Origin: Chitinophaga sp. MM2321
Lineage (GTDB): Bacteria > Bacteroidota > Bacteroidia > Chitinophagales > Chitinophagaceae
Assembly: GCF_964033635.1 (NCBI RefSeq)
Contig: NZ_OZ035533.1
Span: 5,146,001 to 5,210,000, forward strand
Length of the DNA stretch: 64,000 nucleotides
Direction of reading: 5' to 3'
Shown here: positions 45,759 through 54,527 of the stretch, piece after piece
Layout of the letters: each line of letters opens with the position of its first letter
Position numbering within the stretch: the stretch's first letter is position 1
Notes under the pieces: generated by a model
Databases searched by the model: none
Seen by the model: only the letters and a program-made list of their open reading frames with translations
Told to the model about the DNA's origin: nothing
Position numbers and translations under genes: made by a program

Positions 45759-47075
45759 ATGAAAAATATTATCATAGCCGGGTTACTGTTGTTTACACTT
45801 GCAACAGCCTGCCGTAAACAGGATGATACATCCATCTTCGGTGAAAAGCCGGAGGAACGGATGAACAAGCAACTCGCTGAATATAAAACACAGCTCACCA
45901 CCGGCGCCAACGGCTGGAAAGCCTACGTATACCCCGAAGGTGGTGCAGGCTTCGGCTTCTACTTTAAGTTTACCGACAATAACCGCGTGAGCATGCTGGG
46001 AGATTTGCTTCCCAATACCGCCACCGACCTGAAGGAAAGCTCCTACCGCCTGGCAGCGCAGCAACGGCCTTCCCTGGTGTTCGACACTTATAACTATCTG
46101 CACATGCTCTCAGATCCTGATGAGAATATTTACGGCGGACTACGTGGCCGCGGGTACGATTCAGATTTCGAATTCGGATATGACTCCACTCATAATGACA
46201 CGATCTTTCTCACCGGTAACTACAACCAGAGTAAAATGATCATGATCAAGGCTGCCGCACCCGAAGAAAGCAGCTATAAGGCAGGCGCGTTGAACGACAT
46301 CCAGCAAAAACTGGATGCCTATAACAACCGCTATAATACCTTATACCTTAAAACAGCGGATAATAAACAGGTGCAACTGAGCATTGATGCCAACTTCAGG
46401 GAATTTTCACAGGTTTACCTGGACAGCGGGATGTTTAAAACCAAAACATATCCCTATGCACATTCCATAAAGGGGATCTTCTTCAAAGAGCCAGTCACCA
46501 TTGATGCCTACACTTTCCAGGAACTTATTTATGATGATGCCAAAGATGTCCTGTACCTGAAATCCGGTAACAACACTGTGAACATTCTCACCAGTAATGT
46601 ACCTGTTTTCCCGATGCATCTCTTAATGGGCATCAGCTTCAAGCAGATATTTACATCAGATGCCACCAGCGTCGCTTTCTCTCCTTCCTACAAAACAATG
46701 TGGAATGATGCCAAAGCCGCTCTGGCCGCAGAGCCCTATACATACCCGCTTACCCTGGAGGATCTGACCATTATGTTTGATATCAATACCAATCAGATGA
46801 CTTTCACCTTCCGGTTTACACAGCTCGGCAATTCATTTCCGGCGCCCTTCATTTTTGACTATACCAAAACGGATGATGGCACCTATACATTTGCCATGCA
46901 ACGGGTACAGGGACAGCTGAGTGAGATCATGTACCCATCTGCTGCTACCATCTTAAATAAAATCAACACAGAGAAATTTAAACTGGATTATTTCACCGCA
47001 CCCGGTGCAGGAAAAATGGGTCAGCTGATCAGTATAGATGATCCGCAGTTTGCTATTGGTGGTACGCTCAAATAA
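45759..47075 (+). CDS. DUF4302 lipoprotein (first copy)
   Basis: 438 residues with lipobox ATAC. The DUF4302 pattern is visible: the N-terminal ERMNKQLAEYKTQLTTGANGW followed by KAYVYPEGGAGFGFYFKF, then RPSLVFDTYNYLHMLSDPDE and DTIFLTGNYNQSKMIMIKA. DUF4302 proteins are Bacteroidota surface lipoproteins of unknown role that go with this type of SusCD operon. It starts 35 bp after the metallohydrolase gene. A second, diverged DUF4302 gene follows. Confidence 0.88.
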   Translation: MKNIIIAGLLLFTLATACRKQDDTSIFGEKPEERMNKQLAEYKTQLTTGANGWKAYVYPEGGAGFGFYFKFTDNNRVSMLGDLLPNTATDLKESSYRLAAQQRPSLVFDTYNYLHMLSDPDENIYGGLRGRGYDSDFEFGYDSTHNDTIFLTGNYNQSKMIMIKAAAPEESSYKAGALNDIQQKLDAYNNRYNTLYLKTADNKQVQLSIDANFREFSQVYLDSGMFKTKTYPYAHSIKGIFFKEPVTIDAYTFQELIYDDAKDVLYLKSGNNTVNILTSNVPVFPMHLLMGISFKQIFTSDATSVAFSPSYKTMWNDAKAALAAEPYTYPLTLEDLTIMFDINTNQMTFTFRFTQLGNSFPAPFIFDYTKTDDGTYTFAMQRVQGQLSEIMYPSAATILNKINTEKFKLDYFTAPGAGKMGQLISIDDPQFAIGGTLK

Positions 47076-47099
47076 ATCTATCAACCCTAATCAAACGTA

Positions 47100-48407
47100 A
47101 TGAAAAAGACAGCTTTATATATCCTCCTCTCTGCACTTATTTTTACGGCATGCCGTAAAGATAAAATGACCGGTAACGAGGTAGAAAAATCCTTTCCTGT
47201 TCCCCAGGAAAGCCTGGATTCCTTCATCCAAATCATGAGTGCCGCGCCCGATGGCTGGGAAGGCTGGCTCACACCGCAGGGCGCACAAATATTCCATGTG
47301 TACTTTCAGCTGGACAACAACCAGGTGACCCTTTACACCGATCAGAATGAAGACGCCGCCTCCAAACCAAGCAAGACCAGCTATACACTCGGTATTTCCG
47401 GATCAGTAAATCCAACACTCAGCTTCGGCAATGGTTCCCTGTTACAACATATCGTTTTAAATAGTAAACGCGGCGTAGATACTGCCTATGCTTTCAGATA
47501 TGCAGCCGGAGATACGGTAGTACTGCTGGGAAACCGTTATGGTGATGAGCTGAAACTGGTAAAAGCATCCTCGCAAACCAAGGCCGCTATTACAACAGGG
47601 AAACTCTCATCCAGCATTGCAGACATCAGTACCTTCCTGCAACAGGCAAATTTTATGGCCATATACCCCGGCAAAGATTCGGTGCTGGTGCTGATGAGTG
47701 AATCCATCCGGTTCTTTGGTTTTTATATCGTTAACAGTGGCTTATCCCTGGATAAATCATTAACAGACTTTGCCTATACCCTCAACGGTATCAGGCTACG
47801 CAGGCCGTTAACCGTAGCGGGACAGGCAGTCAGCGAGATTTTATGGGATGAAGCAAAGGAGGGTTTATATGTACAGATAGGCTCAGAAAAGGTATATGTG
47901 ATGTACAAACGATTACCTGTTACACCGCTACACTACCTGCTGGGCAACGATTTCCCCGGCGTGATATCTGCAGTAACACCGCTTTATGAAGATCTTCCGG
48001 GGTGGTCTTCCACCTTCATGAATATGTGGATACAAACACACAACGACCTCTCCGATAACGGGTTCCTGCTGTATACGATGGAATTTGTTTTCCTTACGGC
48101 TACTAATCAGCTCAACCTGAATATGTACATTGCTGAAGGGAATGATCTTTACAGGGCCACTTACCCTTATAAATATACGAAGTCGGCAACGGGTGTTTAT
48201 ACTTTTGTACCACAGCCTACAAGTGGCAATGCTGCTTACTTTGCACCATTGGTAACAAATTTTACCAACCTGGTTTCACAGAATCATTTCACGGTAGATT
48301 ATTACGATGACGTTGCAGGACAACAATTATTAGGCAAATTAATTTGTGTAGAGAACCCGGCGATTTATTGTACCGGATTCTTTGGGTCTTATGCGGATCC
48401 CCAATAA
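47100..48407 (+). CDS. DUF4302 lipoprotein (second copy)
   Basis: 435 residues with lipobox FTAC. It has the same layout as its neighbour (SLDSFIQIMSAAPDGWEGWL, then VYFQLDNNQVTLYTDQ, PTLSFGNGSLLQHIV, DTVVLLGNRYGDELKLVKAS) but is clearly diverged. The pair probably arose by an old tandem duplication. Its stop codon directly touches the left arm of a long inverted repeat. It is the last gene of the sigma-FecR-SusCD operon. Confidence 0.87.
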   Translation: MKKTALYILLSALIFTACRKDKMTGNEVEKSFPVPQESLDSFIQIMSAAPDGWEGWLTPQGAQIFHVYFQLDNNQVTLYTDQNEDAASKPSKTSYTLGISGSVNPTLSFGNGSLLQHIVLNSKRGVDTAYAFRYAAGDTVVLLGNRYGDELKLVKASSQTKAAITTGKLSSSIADISTFLQQANFMAIYPGKDSVLVLMSESIRFFGFYIVNSGLSLDKSLTDFAYTLNGIRLRRPLTVAGQAVSEILWDEAKEGLYVQIGSEKVYVMYKRLPVTPLHYLLGNDFPGVISAVTPLYEDLPGWSSTFMNMWIQTHNDLSDNGFLLYTMEFVFLTATNQLNLNMYIAEGNDLYRATYPYKYTKSATGVYTFVPQPTSGNAAYFAPLVTNFTNLVSQNHFTVDYYDDVAGQQLLGKLICVENPAIYCTGFFGSYADPQ

Positions 48408-48539
48408 ACCAGAATAGACCAGGATTAGCAGGATTAAACAGATTAGCAGGATGGGTATTTTGTTGTTTATTAATAACAATTCAACATAACACCCATCCTG
48501 CTAATCTGTTTAATCCTGCTAATCCTGGTCTATCCTGGT
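48408..48539. repeat. Long inverted repeat A (family 1), 49-nt arms
   Basis: Left arm 48408-48456 and right arm 48491-48539 are reverse complements over 49 nt with one mismatch; the loop is 34 nt and holds a further short dyad around 48462-48482. The arms are made of 9-10-nt units such as ACCAGGATT, AGCAGGATT, AAACAGATT and AGCAGGATG. The dyad begins on the base after the DUF4302 stop (48407) and ends on the base before the stop codon of the convergent E1 gene (48540). Confidence 0.95.
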
Positions 48540-50669
48540 CTAGTAGGCCAACAACTCCTTTATCACTGCTTCCACTTTTGCAGGGTCTGGTAGCATAACG
48601 GCTTCCAGCCCGATATTCAGGGGTACGGCGGGTAGGTCCATGGCGCCCAGTGTATACACCGGTGCGTCCAGTTGTTTGAAACACTCTTTTTGAATGCGTC
48701 CTCCCAATGCCTGTGTGAATGAATTATGCAGTTGTTCTTCCGTGAGAAGCAGGCATTTACCATGTTTGTTCACGGTATTAAATACCAGTTCTTCATCCAG
48801 CGGAAATAAAGTACGCAGGTCTACAATTTCCACATTACCCGGAAATGCTTTGGCTGCGGCCTTTGCCCAGTATACACCCATACCGTAAGTAATGATACAG
48901 AGAGAATTTCCCTGTTGTATATCTCTGGGATGTGCCTGCAACACGATATTTCCTTTACCCATTGGCAACAGGTAATCCGCTGCGGGTTCTATCATCATGG
49001 CGTCCTGGGTACCGGGTACTTTACTCCAGTAGAGTCCTTTATGTTCCAGCATCACAACAGGGTTAGGATCGAGGAAAGCTGTTTTCAGCAAGCCTTTCAT
49101 GTCTGCCACATTGGAGGGGTACACTACTTTGATGCCTTTAATGTTCAGCAGGGTAGATTCTATGCTGGCAGAGTGATAGGGACCACCCCCGCCGTAAGCG
49201 CCGATAGGCACCCGGATCAGTGCCTGCACCGGATACTTTCCGTTGCTGAGATAGCAGGATTTGGAGATCTCCGTTACCAGCTGGTTAAACCCCGGATAGA
49301 AGTAATCTGCAAATTGTATTTCCACTATTGGTTTCACGCCGGTGGCTGATAATCCTGCCGTGGCGCCAATAATATAAGCTTCCTGGATAGCCGTATTGAA
49401 TACACGGTGATCACCGAATTTATCGCCCAGGGTAGCTGCCTCCCGGAAAACGCCGCCCAGTCTGCGGCCTACATCCTGTCCAAAAAATATGGCTTCGGGA
49501 TATTGCAGCATAATTTCTTCGATGGCGTGCAGGGCTGCATCTACCATCACTACTTTGCTGCCACCAACAGGTGTACGTGTGCCGGATTCCACGGTAATCG
49601 CAGCAGGCGCAAATACGTGCTCCTCAATGGTTTCCGGTAGCGGGTCCGCTGCCTTCACTGCTCTGTCAAAGACATCTTTTATGTCTGTAACAGCAGCATT
49701 TTCTATCTCCGTTAAAATATCTTCTGTAATACCATGTTTCAATAACAGCACCCGCATTTTAGGAATGGGATCGTTGGCAGCATGCTTTTCCAGATCTTCT
49801 TTGGTGCGGTACCATTCTTTGCGTACGCCGGAAGTGTGATGTCCCAGCAGGGGCACTTTTGCCTGAACGAGTATGGGCCTGCGTTCCTGTCTTACATAAC
49901 CGATGGCAGCTTCCATGGCGGCGTAGCTGGCGGTAAAATCGCTGCCATCCACCCGCATGTGTTCCAGTCCCCTGAAGCCGGCGGCATATTCGCAGGCATC
50001 CATGGCACGGGCTTCTGCGCCGGTTACGGAAATGCCCCAGTCGTTATCCTGTACCAGGTAAATAACCGGTAATTGTTTGAGTGTGGCAAATTGAAAGGCC
50101 TCGCTTACCTCACCTTCTGTAACGCTGCCATCGCCCAGGGAGCATACAACAACCGGTAGTTCTCCTTGCGGGCCGGTTTTAAGTAAGCCGGAACGGATCT
50201 GCTCCAGGTACTGGATGCCCTGTGCCATACCGGTGGCAGGGATCACCTGCATGCCCGTGGCGCTGCTTTGGTGCGGTATCCGCGGCCTGTCCTCCCGGCA
50301 GCTGTTTGGATGGCTGTAATAGGATCTTCCGGCAGAAAAAGGGTCATCTGCTTTGGCAAGTAATTGCAGCATGAGTTCGTAGGGCTCAAAGCCCATGGCC
50401 AGCAACATACTTTCGTCCCGGTAATACGGACTTACAAAGTCCCAGGGCCGTAGTTGCAAACCGGTAGCTATTTGTATAGCTTCATGTCCGCGGGAGGTAG
50501 AATGTACGTATTTACACACCAACCGGTTAGCTTCATAGATGTCTGTCATGTTTTTAGCATGGCACATCAGCCGGTAAGCGGTTAATAATTCAGCCAGTTC
50601 GTCCCTCTTTTCATCCTGGCTATTGCCTGGCGTTTTTAAAGTTGAAACGCTTGTACTATCTTTAAACAC
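48540..50669 (-). CDS. Fused 2-oxoacid dehydrogenase E1 (alpha plus beta)
   Basis: A 709-residue fusion of the two E1 subunits of a branched-chain 2-oxoacid (or related) dehydrogenase. The alpha part (about 20-350) has the thiamine-diphosphate motif GDGSVTEGEVSEAFQFATLK...QDN and FVSPYYRDESMLLAMG. The beta part (about 370-705) has IFFGQDVGRRLGGVFREA, VFNTAIQEAYIIGATAGLSA and IRVPIGAYGGGGPYHSASIE. It decarboxylates a 2-oxoacid and passes the acyl group to a separate E2. No in-frame ATG lies near the expected N-terminus; GTG at 50669 is the best start. The adjacent divergent MarR gene may control it. Confidence 0.9.
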   Translation of the reverse strand: MFKDSTSVSTLKTPGNSQDEKRDELAELLTAYRLMCHAKNMTDIYEANRLVCKYVHSTSRGHEAIQIATGLQLRPWDFVSPYYRDESMLLAMGFEPYELMLQLLAKADDPFSAGRSYYSHPNSCREDRPRIPHQSSATGMQVIPATGMAQGIQYLEQIRSGLLKTGPQGELPVVVCSLGDGSVTEGEVSEAFQFATLKQLPVIYLVQDNDWGISVTGAEARAMDACEYAAGFRGLEHMRVDGSDFTASYAAMEAAIGYVRQERRPILVQAKVPLLGHHTSGVRKEWYRTKEDLEKHAANDPIPKMRVLLLKHGITEDILTEIENAAVTDIKDVFDRAVKAADPLPETIEEHVFAPAAITVESGTRTPVGGSKVVMVDAALHAIEEIMLQYPEAIFFGQDVGRRLGGVFREAATLGDKFGDHRVFNTAIQEAYIIGATAGLSATGVKPIVEIQFADYFYPGFNQLVTEISKSCYLSNGKYPVQALIRVPIGAYGGGGPYHSASIESTLLNIKGIKVVYPSNVADMKGLLKTAFLDPNPVVMLEHKGLYWSKVPGTQDAMMIEPAADYLLPMGKGNIVLQAHPRDIQQGNSLCIITYGMGVYWAKAAAKAFPGNVEIVDLRTLFPLDEELVFNTVNKHGKCLLLTEEQLHNSFTQALGGRIQKECFKQLDAPVYTLGAMDLPAVPLNIGLEAVMLPDPAKVEAVIKELLAY

Positions 50670-50696
50670 GTAAAACTGTTTTGGTGGTGACGCTAT

Positions 50697-50716
50697 ATAG
50701 TTGCTATAACAACTAT
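50697..50716. promoter_or_regulatory. Candidate MarR operator
   Basis: ATAGTTG, 6 nt, CAACTAT: a perfect 7-bp dyad in the 68-bp gap between the divergent E1 and MarR starts, 22 bp before the MarR ATG. MarR dimers typically bind 16-20-bp palindromes of this kind. Confidence 0.6.
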
Positions 50717-50737
50717 TGCTAATGCAAATTAATTAAT

Positions 50738-51172
50738 ATGACTGATACTTTCGTCAGTAATCCCTCTTTTTTTAAGTTGGATGCTACTTTAAAAAAACTG
50801 CGCAATTACTGGCAAAAAATGTTTGACGCCCAACAGATGGACATCACAGTAGACCAATGGCTGCTGATAGAAAACCTGTACAAACACAAAAAAACCACGC
50901 ATAACGAGCTGGCCCGTAACACCTCCAAGGATATCACCACCATTTCCCGGATCATTGAACTGCTTGTAAAAAAAGGATTGGTAAGGCGGGAAGCCGATAC
51001 TTATGACCGTCGCAAAGTATACCTGCAACTCACCCCGGATGGGATAGAAAAGTATAAAGTAGCCAAACCACTGGTGCATGACATGCGTAAAATAGGCTGG
51101 AAAACGCTCTCCGAATCGGATTACGTGGAACTGACAAGAATCCTGGATACGATTTATGAAAATATCCCCTGA
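50738..51172 (+). CDS. MarR family transcriptional regulator
   Basis: 144 residues with a winged helix-turn-helix: WLLIENLYKHKKTTHNELAR, NTSKDITTISRIIELLVKKG, then the wing LVRREADTYDRRKVYLQLTP. MarR proteins bind DNA as dimers and respond to small phenolic or other ligands. It is divergent from the E1 gene, with a palindrome in between, so it probably represses itself and the E1 gene. Its TGA stop lies inside the left end of inverted repeat B. Confidence 0.93.
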   Translation: MTDTFVSNPSFFKLDATLKKLRNYWQKMFDAQQMDITVDQWLLIENLYKHKKTTHNELARNTSKDITTISRIIELLVKKGLVRREADTYDRRKVYLQLTPDGIEKYKVAKPLVHDMRKIGWKTLSESDYVELTRILDTIYENIP

Positions 51173-51308
51173 CCAGGATTATAAGGACATAAAAAGATTA
51201 GCAGGATGGGTGTAGTAGCTATGGTAGCAGAACAAAATTTGTTGTTCTTCTTATACCCATCTACTACACCCATCCTGCTAATCTTTTTATGTCCTTATAA
51301 TCCTGGTC
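51171..51308. repeat. Long inverted repeat B (family 1), perfect 48-nt arms
   Basis: Arms 51171-51218 and 51261-51308 are perfect reverse complements. The loop holds another stem (AGAACAA with TTGTTCT at about 51229 and 51241). The left arm starts inside the MarR stop codon and the right arm ends on the base before the convergent FAH gene stop (51309). The units ACCAGGATT (outer) and AGCAGGATG (inner) are shared with repeat A; the middle units differ. Confidence 0.95.
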
Positions 51309-51920
51309 TTATTTGACGGAGAATTCCAGCAGGCTATCATTTTCTATAAATGCTTCAAAAGCGTCTCCTATTTCAGTAGGACCAACGCCAGCAGGCGTTC
51401 CCGTAAAAATAAGATCTCCGATGTTGAGGGTAAAAAAGCGGGAAATATAAGCAACCAGGAAGTCAAAAGAAAACAGCAGGTCTTTGGTATTGCCCTGTTG
51501 CGCCAGTGTTTTATTTTTATAGAGGCAGAAGTTAATATCTTTCTTATCTATGTCTGGTGTAATCGGCATAAAATTGCCTACTACCGCCGAGTTATCAAAC
51601 GCTTTGGCTATTTCCCAGGGAAGTCCTTTTGCTTTTTGTTGATCCTGCAGGTCACGCGCTGTAAAGTCTATCCCTACAGACATCTGGTCATAATATTTAT
51701 CTGCAAATTTCTCCTGAATATGTTTCCCGTTTTTGCTCACACGCAGTACCAGTTCACATTCATAATGCAGATTTTTGGTAAACTCCGGGTAGTAAAAAGG
51801 ATGGCTATTCTGAAGTAATGCATTCTTGGGTTTCATGAACAACACGGGTTCGGACGGCACTTCATTTTTTAACTCTTTGGCATGGTCGGCATAGTTCCTA
51901 CCTACGCAAATAATTTTCAT
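51309..51920 (-). CDS. Fumarylacetoacetate hydrolase family protein
   Basis: A 203-residue single-domain FAH protein. It starts MKIICVGRNYADHAKEL and has the metal-site acids in HYECELVLRVSKNGKHI, VGIDFTARDLQ and the closing DLIFTGTPAGVGP. Members hydrolyse C-C bonds of diketo acids or decarboxylate oxaloacetate; short single-domain forms like this one are often acylpyruvate hydrolases or oxaloacetate decarboxylases. Specificity is not readable. It is upstream of nothing on its strand except the repeat; pth lies 53 bp before its start. Confidence 0.9.
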   Translation of the reverse strand: MKIICVGRNYADHAKELKNEVPSEPVLFMKPKNALLQNSHPFYYPEFTKNLHYECELVLRVSKNGKHIQEKFADKYYDQMSVGIDFTARDLQDQQKAKGLPWEIAKAFDNSAVVGNFMPITPDIDKKDINFCLYKNKTLAQQGNTKDLLFSFDFLVAYISRFFTLNIGDLIFTGTPAGVGPTEIGDAFEAFIENDSLLEFSVK

Positions 51921-51973
51921 AATGCGTTTATTTTAAAAGATAAATTAAGCAGATAGCTGTCAGATTTACAAAT

Positions 51974-52555
51974 TTACTTTACAGAAGGGAAAGTAAGTTT
52001 ATTACAGTCATTCATGGTGCGTGACAGACCGATACTGGCGAAGCTCTCAATAATTTCCGTGCATTTATCGATCTTTTCCTGTACAACAGGCACTTCGGTA
52101 TTTTTCCATTTGCCCAGCACAAATTCTACCTGCCGGCCTTTGGGGAAATTATTACCGATACCAAAGCGCAGGCGCGGATATTGATTGGTGCCCAGGGATT
52201 CCTGGATGCTTTTAAGGCCGTTATGCCCCGCATCGCTGCCGCCAGGCCGGAGACGTAGTACATCCAGCGGTAGTGCCAGTTCATCCACAATCACCAGTAT
52301 ATTTTCAACAGGTATTTTTTCTTTGTCCATCCAGTATTTGAGTGCCCTGCCACTCAGGTTCACATAGGTGGTAGGCTTGATCACGATGAACACTTTTCCT
52401 TTCCATTTGCATTCCGCCACATCTGCCAGCCGGTCGTTTGTAAAGGTTGCATTGTGTTTGGCTACAAAGGCATCTGCCACATCAAACCCGATGTTGTGGC
52501 GGGTATGCTTGTATTCCTCCCCAATATTACCTAACCCTGCTATTAAATATTTCAT
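51974..52555 (-). CDS. pth: Peptidyl-tRNA hydrolase
   Basis: 193 residues, standard length. It frees tRNA from peptidyl-tRNA that has dropped off the ribosome. Key residues are present: N10 in GLGNIG, catalytic H20 in HTRHNIGFD, D91 in VDELALPL, and GGSDAGHNGLKSI. It follows rplY on the same strand with a terminator-like hairpin between them. The pairing of rplY and pth, often with prs upstream, is common in bacteria. Confidence 0.96.
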   Translation of the reverse strand: MKYLIAGLGNIGEEYKHTRHNIGFDVADAFVAKHNATFTNDRLADVAECKWKGKVFIVIKPTTYVNLSGRALKYWMDKEKIPVENILVIVDELALPLDVLRLRPGGSDAGHNGLKSIQESLGTNQYPRLRFGIGNNFPKGRQVEFVLGKWKNTEVPVVQEKIDKCTEIIESFASIGLSRTMNDCNKLTFPSVK

Positions 52556-52605
52556 GGTACAATTTTAATTAATTACAGGTTTGCAATCCGTAATTTTTCA
52601 AAATT

Positions 52606-52636
52606 AAAAAGCCTCTCTATAAAAGAGAGGCTTTTT
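52606..52636 (-). terminator. Terminator between rplY and pth
   Basis: AAAAAGCCTCTCT (52606-52618) pairs with AGAGAGGCTTTTT (52624-52636), 5-nt loop, with A- and T-runs on both sides, 21 bp after the rplY stop. Confidence 0.88.
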
Positions 52637-52657
52637 AAGAAAAATATTGCTAAAAGA

Positions 52658-53248
52658 TTATTTCTTTTTAGTGTCTTTTTCAGCAGTTGCTTCTTCCTGA
52701 CGCAGCTGACGGGTCATTACCACAGAAGCGATAGGAATACGTGGAGAGTTGGTAATTTCGATACCTTCTACTTTCACGTCTTCAACGCGGATGTTTTCGT
52801 TCAGTTCCAGGTTATCGATGTTTACTTCGATCGTTTCTACCAGGAACTTAGGTAATGCTTTTACTTTCAGTGCTTTCAGTTTGCTAACCAGTTTACCACC
52901 GGCTTTAACACCTACGGAAGAACCTACCAGTTTGATAGGCAGGGTAACTGATACCGTTTTGTCTTCTACCAGCTCCATGAAATCGATGTGAGCCAGTGCA
53001 TCCGTCACTACATCAAACTGCATATCTTTCAATACGCATCTGTAGGTTTTAGCACCCAGTTTAATTTCTGCGATCTGGAATGCAGGTGTGTACACCAGGG
53101 TTTTGAATGCTTTTGCAGGAGCTGAAAAGTTAACAGTTTCTGCACCCCCATAAATAACGCAAGGCACTTTTTCCTCAGAACGGATCTGGCGGGTGGCTTT
53201 TTTGCCGAATTCGCTCCTGAGTTGTCCTTCGATGGTTATTGTTTTCAT
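52658..53248 (-). CDS. rplY: 50S ribosomal protein L25/general stress protein Ctc
   Basis: 196 residues, the long Ctc form. The N-terminal L25 domain binds 5S rRNA (TIEGQLRSEFGKKATRQIRS, EKVPCVIYGG, DVVTDALAHIDFMELV). The C-terminal TL5-like beta domain follows (VKALPKFLVETIEVNIDNLE, then NSPRIPIASVVMTRQLRQ) and a charged tail. It lies 39 bp downstream of prs. Confidence 0.95.
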   Translation of the reverse strand: MKTITIEGQLRSEFGKKATRQIRSEEKVPCVIYGGAETVNFSAPAKAFKTLVYTPAFQIAEIKLGAKTYRCVLKDMQFDVVTDALAHIDFMELVEDKTVSVTLPIKLVGSSVGVKAGGKLVSKLKALKVKALPKFLVETIEVNIDNLELNENIRVEDVKVEGIEITNSPRIPIASVVMTRQLRQEEATAEKDTKKK

Positions 53249-53287
53249 TGCTTAAACAATTTATATTGATTATAAAAATACGTCGTC

Positions 53288-54247
53288 TTAATCCTGCCGG
53301 CGCTGACTATGAATGAACAGGCTGGTAATGGATTTGTTCTCGTGCATATTGCGGATGGCCACAGCAAAAAGCTCTGCTACAGAAATCACTTTAATTTTTG
53401 AACTTTCAGCTTTGATAGGAATGGTATCACATACCACTATCTCTTCCAGCACCGAGTTCTCTATATTTTCGTATGCTTTACCGCTGAAAACGGGATGCGT
53501 ACAAAAAGCACGAACGGTTTTGGCGCCTTTCTCTTTTAAGAGATTCGCTGCTTTGGACAGCGTGCCGGCAGTATCGCAAATATCGTCAATGAGCACAATG
53601 TTCCTGTCTTTCACATCACCGATCACTACCATTGATGCTATTTCATTGGCGCGTTTGCGATGTTTGTCGCAAATCACCATTTCAGCATTAAAGTAGGACG
53701 CTACTTCGCGCACACGGTTAGTGCTACCTACGTCAGGGGACGCAAAGGTAAGATTTTCCAGCTTTAAATTCTCTATATAAGGAATAAAAATAGCTGAACT
53801 ATCCAGGTGATCTACGGGAATATCAAAGAATCCCTGGATCTGCGGTGCGTGTAAGTCCATCGTAATCACCCTGTTAGCACCTGCTGACGTGAGCAGGTTT
53901 GCTACCAGTTTGGAGCCGATGGCCACACGGGGCCTATCTTTTCTATCCTGCCGTGCATACCCGAAATAAGGGATCACAGCCGTGATATACCCTGCCGATG
54001 CACGCTTTGCCGCGTCAATCATCAGCAACAGCTCCATCAGATTGTCTGAAGGCGCATTCGTACACTGGACAAGAAAAACATAGTCACCACGGATACTTTC
54101 CAGGAAAACGGGCTGAAACTCGCCATCACTGAACTTTTGGATCTTTAATTTACCAAGACTATTGAGCCCATTGCCATATCTCTTGGCAATTTTCTCGGCC
54201 AATGCTGGATTACTGTTGCCTGTGAAGATTTTTACTGAAGGTTGCAT
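53288..54247 (-). CDS. prs: Ribose-phosphate pyrophosphokinase
   Basis: 319 residues, standard. It makes PRPP from ribose 5-phosphate and ATP. Visible motifs: KIFTGNSNPALAEKIAKRYG at the N-terminus, FSDGEFQPVFLESIRGDYVF, PYFGYARQDRKDRPRVAIGS (ATP site), DLHAPQIQGFFDIPVDHL (metal/regulatory loop) and the PRPP-binding DRNIVLIDDICDTAGTL. It heads the prs-rplY transcription unit. Confidence 0.97.
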   Translation of the reverse strand: MQPSVKIFTGNSNPALAEKIAKRYGNGLNSLGKLKIQKFSDGEFQPVFLESIRGDYVFLVQCTNAPSDNLMELLLMIDAAKRASAGYITAVIPYFGYARQDRKDRPRVAIGSKLVANLLTSAGANRVITMDLHAPQIQGFFDIPVDHLDSSAIFIPYIENLKLENLTFASPDVGSTNRVREVASYFNAEMVICDKHRKRANEIASMVVIGDVKDRNIVLIDDICDTAGTLSKAANLLKEKGAKTVRAFCTHPVFSGKAYENIENSVLEEIVVCDTIPIKAESSKIKVISVAELFAVAIRNMHENKSITSLFIHSQRRQD

Positions 54248-54501
54248 ACTAGATACTAGTGGAAAAGAGGTGGCAAAACTATGATTTTTGGGACTATAAG
54301 CATGATTTTTTTTTCATGTTCAAAGCTTATCTAGCTAATTACACACGCATAAGTACATGTATACCAAATACATAAAGAACATTCATAGCAGTTAATTTTT
54401 TCCATAACGACGTAATCTAAATATAACATTTTTATAAAGAACGCAGGGAAAATGTGGGAGAAAAATGTGGGGGAAAGAACATTTATCCGGCAACGGAATC
54501 G

Positions 54502-54509
54502 TATATTTG
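54502..54509 (+). promoter_or_regulatory. Candidate -7 box for radC
   Basis: TATATTTG fits TAnnTTTG exactly and would start transcription at about 54516, twelve bases before the ATG at 54528. No clear TTG -33 box is seen. It supports the 54528 start over the one at 54465. Confidence 0.45.
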
Positions 54510-54527
54510 GTTAAATGGAATGAAGTC

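Noticed and set aside
48408..51308. Reading inverted repeats A and B as ends of an insertion sequence that encloses the E1-MarR genes
   Set aside because: Each dyad is complete in itself with a short loop, similar dyads lie elsewhere, and no transposase or target-site duplication is seen.
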